Part shown: positions 6,476 to 9,240 of the stretch, piece by piece | Numbering within the stretch: position 1 is the first letter of the stretch | Layout of the letters: each line of letters begins with the position of its first letter | Notes under the pieces: generated by a model | The model's input: the letters and a program-made list of their open reading frames with translations, nothing else | Databases searched by the model: none | Told to the model about the DNA's origin: nothing | Source of the DNA: CAZHRJ01 sp964534765 | Lineage (GTDB): Bacteria; Lindowbacteria; 2-12-FULL-62-27 | DNA: 9,240 bases | Reading direction: 5' to 3' | NCBI GenBank assembly: GCA_964534765.1 | Contig: CAZHRJ010000116.1 | Coordinates: forward strand, 1 to 9,240 | Position numbers and translations under genes: made by a program

Positions 6476-9240
6476 CCCTCGAATCCGTCCCGCATCCGCG
6501 AATTCCTGAAAGCGGCCGATTTTCGCGCGTTGTTCATCGAGGAACTCGGCTGGGACAAGCATCAGGGCGGCATCGACGTCCCGGTGGACGGTCAGTCTTA
6601 TTCGCTTCGGGCAGTCGCCCAAAAACGGGGACTCCAGATTTTTGAGTGCCAGTCGTCGAGCCCGAAGACGTTTCCAAACTACGCCGTCCGGCGAAAGATC
6701 GAACGGCAGGCGACCAAATCCGCCTACGAGCACATCATCATCTTCATAAATTCCGACAAATCGGCCCAGACGTGGCAGTGGGTCAAGCGCGAGCCGAATC
6801 GGCCTTTGGCCTGCCGCGAGCACACCTACCACCAGGACCAGCCCGGTGATGCGCTGATCCAGAAACTGCAAAAGATCGCGGTGGAACTGGCAGAAGAGGA
6901 GCGCGTCAATCTGCCGCAGATGGCCGGCCGAGTCCGGCAGGCATTCGACGTCGATCGGGTCACAAAACGGTTTTACGATCATTTCAAAGAGGAACATACG
7001 GCCTTTCTCCGGTTTGTTAAAAATATTCCGGCCGAATCCGACCGCGACTGGTACGCGTCGCTCATGCTCAACCGTCTCATGTTCGTTTACTTCATCCAGA
7101 AGAAAGGCTACCTCGACGGCGATACGGATTATCTGCGGAATCGAATGGCAAAAGTTCAGGAGCAAAAGGGCAAGGGCAAGTTTCTGTCGTTCTACCGGTT
7201 TTTCCTCCTGCGTCTGTTTCATGAAGGATTGGGCAAACCGCCGTCCGGCCGCGAAAAAAACTTCGAGGCGCTTCTCGGAACCATTCCCTACTTGAACGGC
7301 GGCCTCTTCGACGTTCACGACCTAGAGAAAACGCATACGGGCATCGACATTCCCGACGAAGCCTTCGAGCGCCTGTTTAATTTTTTTGACGGCTATCAAT
7401 GGCATCTGGACGAGCGCCCGCTCCGCGCCGACAACGAGATCAATCCGGACGTGCTCGGGTACATCTTCGAAAAATACATCAATCAAAAACAGATGGGCGC
7501 CTACTACACTAAGGAAGACATCACTGGATATATCGCGCGAAACACGATCATCCCGTTTCTATTTGATGCTGCCGAGAAAAAGTGCCCGGCCGCGTTCAAG
7601 CCGGGCGGCGCTCTTTGGAAACTCCTGGCCGATGATCCCGATCGATACATCTATGAACCGGTCCGCCGCGGAGTCGTTGACGAAAAAGGAAAGACCATCT
7701 CGGAGTCCGCCCTGCCGGATTTCGTTCAAAAAGGAATGCGCGATCCCAAAAAACGGATGTTCGACCGGCGCTACAATCTCGGCGAGGCCGATCTGGCCGA
7801 CTCTACCGGAACGAAGCTGACTCTCCCGACCGAAACCTGGCGCGAGTACGCCGCCCGGCGACAGCGGTGCATGGAACTGCGCGAGAAACTCAAGGCGGGT
7901 CACATCCATTCGATCAATGATCTGATCACGTACAACCTCGACATCTGCCAGTTCGCCGAGGATGCAATCGAGAACTGTGATGAGCCGGAAGTCCTGCGCG
8001 CGTTCTGGCAGGCCATCGAGCGCGTGTCGGTGCTCGATCCGACCTGCGGCTCGGGTGCATTCCTGTTCGCCGCGCTCAATATTCTTGAGCCGCTCTATGA
8101 CGCCTGTCTCGACCGCATGCAGGCTTTTCTGGACGACCTTGCGCGTTCCGGCGAAAAATACCGCCCGGAAAAATTCGCCGACTTCCGGAAAACGATCAAA
8201 CAGGTGGCCAAGCATCCCAACCGCCGGTACTTCATCCTGAAATCCATAGTCGTAAACAACCTCTACGGCGTGGACATCATGGAGGAAGCCGTCGAAATCT
8301 GCAAACTGCGGCTGTTCCTGAAACTCGTCGCCCAGGTCGACGACCTCCGCCAGATCGAGCCGCTCCCCGATATCGACTTCAACATCCGACCGGGGAATAC
8401 ACTCGTTGGCTATGCAAACCTCGAACAGATCAAGACCCCGGCGGAAGGCACACTCACTTTGTTTCCGGAACAGATCAAGCGCATAGAGGAAGACGCGGAA
8501 CTCGTGGACCGCGCGTTCAAAAAATTCCATGAGATGCAGACCGAGCACGACATGGACGCCGCCAAATTCGCCGCGGCAAAAATTGAACTGCGGAAGTGGC
8601 TGAACAAACTGCGAGCAGAAATCGATCACCTTCTCGCCAAGGAATACGGCGTCGACGTGGACAAACCGAAACTCCTCGAAAAATGGCGATCAAGCCATCT
8701 GCCGTTTCACTGGTTCGCGGAGTTCTACGGGATTATGAGTAGCGGCGGGTTTGATGTCGTCATTGGTAATCCACCCTATGTTGTCTATGCGCCGGATAAA
8801 GTGTCCTATTATATTTTGCCTAATAATTATCAGACGTTTGAAACAAAGAATCTTTATTCCTATGTATACGAACGTTCGATAAGACTCAGCCACAAATTTT
8901 CTCGCATGGGATTGATTGTACAACTTACGGTTCTTTCTGCCGAACGAATGGGTTCATTGCAAAATATATTATTGAAGCGTGGCAGTCTCTATACAATCTC
9001 ATTCCCGCGACGGCCAGAGTCTGTTTTCGACGGCGTCGAGATGCCTGTATCGATATTACTTTCTTTGGTTCAATCTGAATCGGCGATTTTTAGTTCTCGT
9101 GTGTGCCGGTTCTACACTGAAGAGCGCACCCACGCGCTGGCCACCTTGTGTTTGACAAACCACAGAATACGCAAAGACGGTCATCGGATTGCTAAAATAG
9201 GAAGCGATATCGAGCAAGTCATACACGATAAGATCACCTC
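6473..9240 (+). CDS. Eco57I/PglX-like N6-adenine DNA methyltransferase, 3' end outside window
   Basis: The frame is open from GTG 6473 to the right edge (922 complete codons), so the C terminus is missing. The GTG is chosen because the helicase stop lies in frame just upstream and the next residues (NPSRIREFL, ADFRALFIEELGWD) look like the family amino terminus. Residues 1-~130 contain a VAQKRG-IFEC segment and an EHIIIF strand that could be a degenerate nuclease-like fold, but I see no clear PD-(D/E)XK triad. A helical region follows, with MGAYYTKEDI (341-350) marking the start of the methylase core. SAM-binding motif I is DPTCGSGAF (522-530); NNLYGVDIMEEAVEICKLRL (595-614) carries the acidic motif II (D601); the catalytic motif is NPPY (766-769), typical of N6-adenine methylases. 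The sequence after NPPY (NLYSYVYERS, later RRPESVFDGVEMP) matches the usual Eco57I/PglX layout, with target recognition expected further on. It probably marks host DNA so that the helicase-nuclease spares it, as inferred from the pairing. Confidence 0.92.
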   Translation, partial: MPSNPSRIREFLKAADFRALFIEELGWDKHQGGIDVPVDGQSYSLRAVAQKRGLQIFECQSSSPKTFPNYAVRRKIERQATKSAYEHIIIFINSDKSAQTWQWVKREPNRPLACREHTYHQDQPGDALIQKLQKIAVELAEEERVNLPQMAGRVRQAFDVDRVTKRFYDHFKEEHTAFLRFVKNIPAESDRDWYASLMLNRLMFVYFIQKKGYLDGDTDYLRNRMAKVQEQKGKGKFLSFYRFFLLRLFHEGLGKPPSGREKNFEALLGTIPYLNGGLFDVHDLEKTHTGIDIPDEAFERLFNFFDGYQWHLDERPLRADNEINPDVLGYIFEKYINQKQMGAYYTKEDITGYIARNTIIPFLFDAAEKKCPAAFKPGGALWKLLADDPDRYIYEPVRRGVVDEKGKTISESALPDFVQKGMRDPKKRMFDRRYNLGEADLADSTGTKLTLPTETWREYAARRQRCMELREKLKAGHIHSINDLITYNLDICQFAEDAIENCDEPEVLRAFWQAIERVSVLDPTCGSGAFLFAALNILEPLYDACLDRMQAFLDDLARSGEKYRPEKFADFRKTIKQVAKHPNRRYFILKSIVVNNLYGVDIMEEAVEICKLRLFLKLVAQVDDLRQIEPLPDIDFNIRPGNTLVGYANLEQIKTPAEGTLTLFPEQIKRIEEDAELVDRAFKKFHEMQTEHDMDAAKFAAAKIELRKWLNKLRAEIDHLLAKEYGVDVDKPKLLEKWRSSHLPFHWFAEFYGIMSSGGFDVVIGNPPYVVYAPDKVSYYILPNNYQTFETKNLYSYVYERSIRLSHKFSRMGLIVQLTVLSAERMGSLQNILLKRGSLYTISFPRRPESVFDGVEMPVSILLSLVQSESAIFSSRVCRFYTEERTHALATLCLTNHRIRKDGHRIAKIGSDIEQVIHDKIT
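8755..9000 (+). other. AT-rich patch within the methyltransferase gene, starting at the NPPY motif
   Basis: A hand count gives 90 G/C in 240 bases for 8761-9000 (17 of 60 in 8821-8880), against 35 of 60 in 8281-8340 of the same gene. The reading frame stays open and the protein still matches the family, so this is not an insertion. It looks like a segment of different origin or under different selection. Confidence 0.7.

Noticed and set aside
1..9240. CRISPR arrays, tRNA/rRNA genes, insertion sequences or att sites
   Set aside because: No spaced repeats, cloverleaf-like segments, transposase motifs or flanking inverted repeats were seen; nearly all of the window is coding.

Overview
The window is a compact, all-forward gene block of defence-island type. 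The DNA is bacterial and fairly GC-rich, with many G/C third codon positions, except for one AT-rich patch near the right end. There are no RNA genes, transposases or ribosomal or metabolic markers that would fix the phylum, so the host is left undetermined.

Layout, left to right: (1) a gene running in from the left edge to 1166 that encodes two consecutive gamma-glutamylcyclotransferase-like (GGCT/AIG2) domains; (2) a 135-base gap holding a possible 19-codon hydrophobic micro-ORF with a good ribosome binding site; (3) an AlbA_2 (Schlafen-like) / HATPase_c_4 / winged-helix protein, 1302-2783; (4) a 76-codon ORF, 2790-3020, whose first ~42 residues look like the amino terminus of a type I restriction subunit HsdR and whose remainder does not, best read as a broken hsdR; (5) a 1149-residue fusion of a PLD-type nuclease domain and an SF2/SNF2-type helicase, 3020-6469; (6) an Eco57I/PglX-like N6-adenine DNA methyltransferase, 6473 to beyond the right edge.

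The genes are almost contiguous. The broken hsdR stop overlaps the helicase start (TAATG). The helicase stop and the methyltransferase start lie in the same frame, separated by a single codon (TAA-CCC-GTG). This argues for one transcript from about 1302 onward, possibly from the left edge.

Functional reading (inference): helicase translocase + PLD nuclease + adenine methyltransferase supplies the parts of an ATP-dependent restriction-modification system. It resembles in logic type I and type ISP enzymes, but with a PLD nuclease in place of a PD-(D/E)XK one. It also resembles the DrmD/DrmMI pair of DISARM; deciding between these needs sequence to the right of the window. The AlbA_2 gene and hsdR fragment suggest a former type I locus whose hsdR was lost and replaced by the helicase/methyltransferase pair. 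The role of the double GGCT protein beside this machinery is unknown and is the least expected element. The individual families are known; what looks unusual is the combination and the remodelling.
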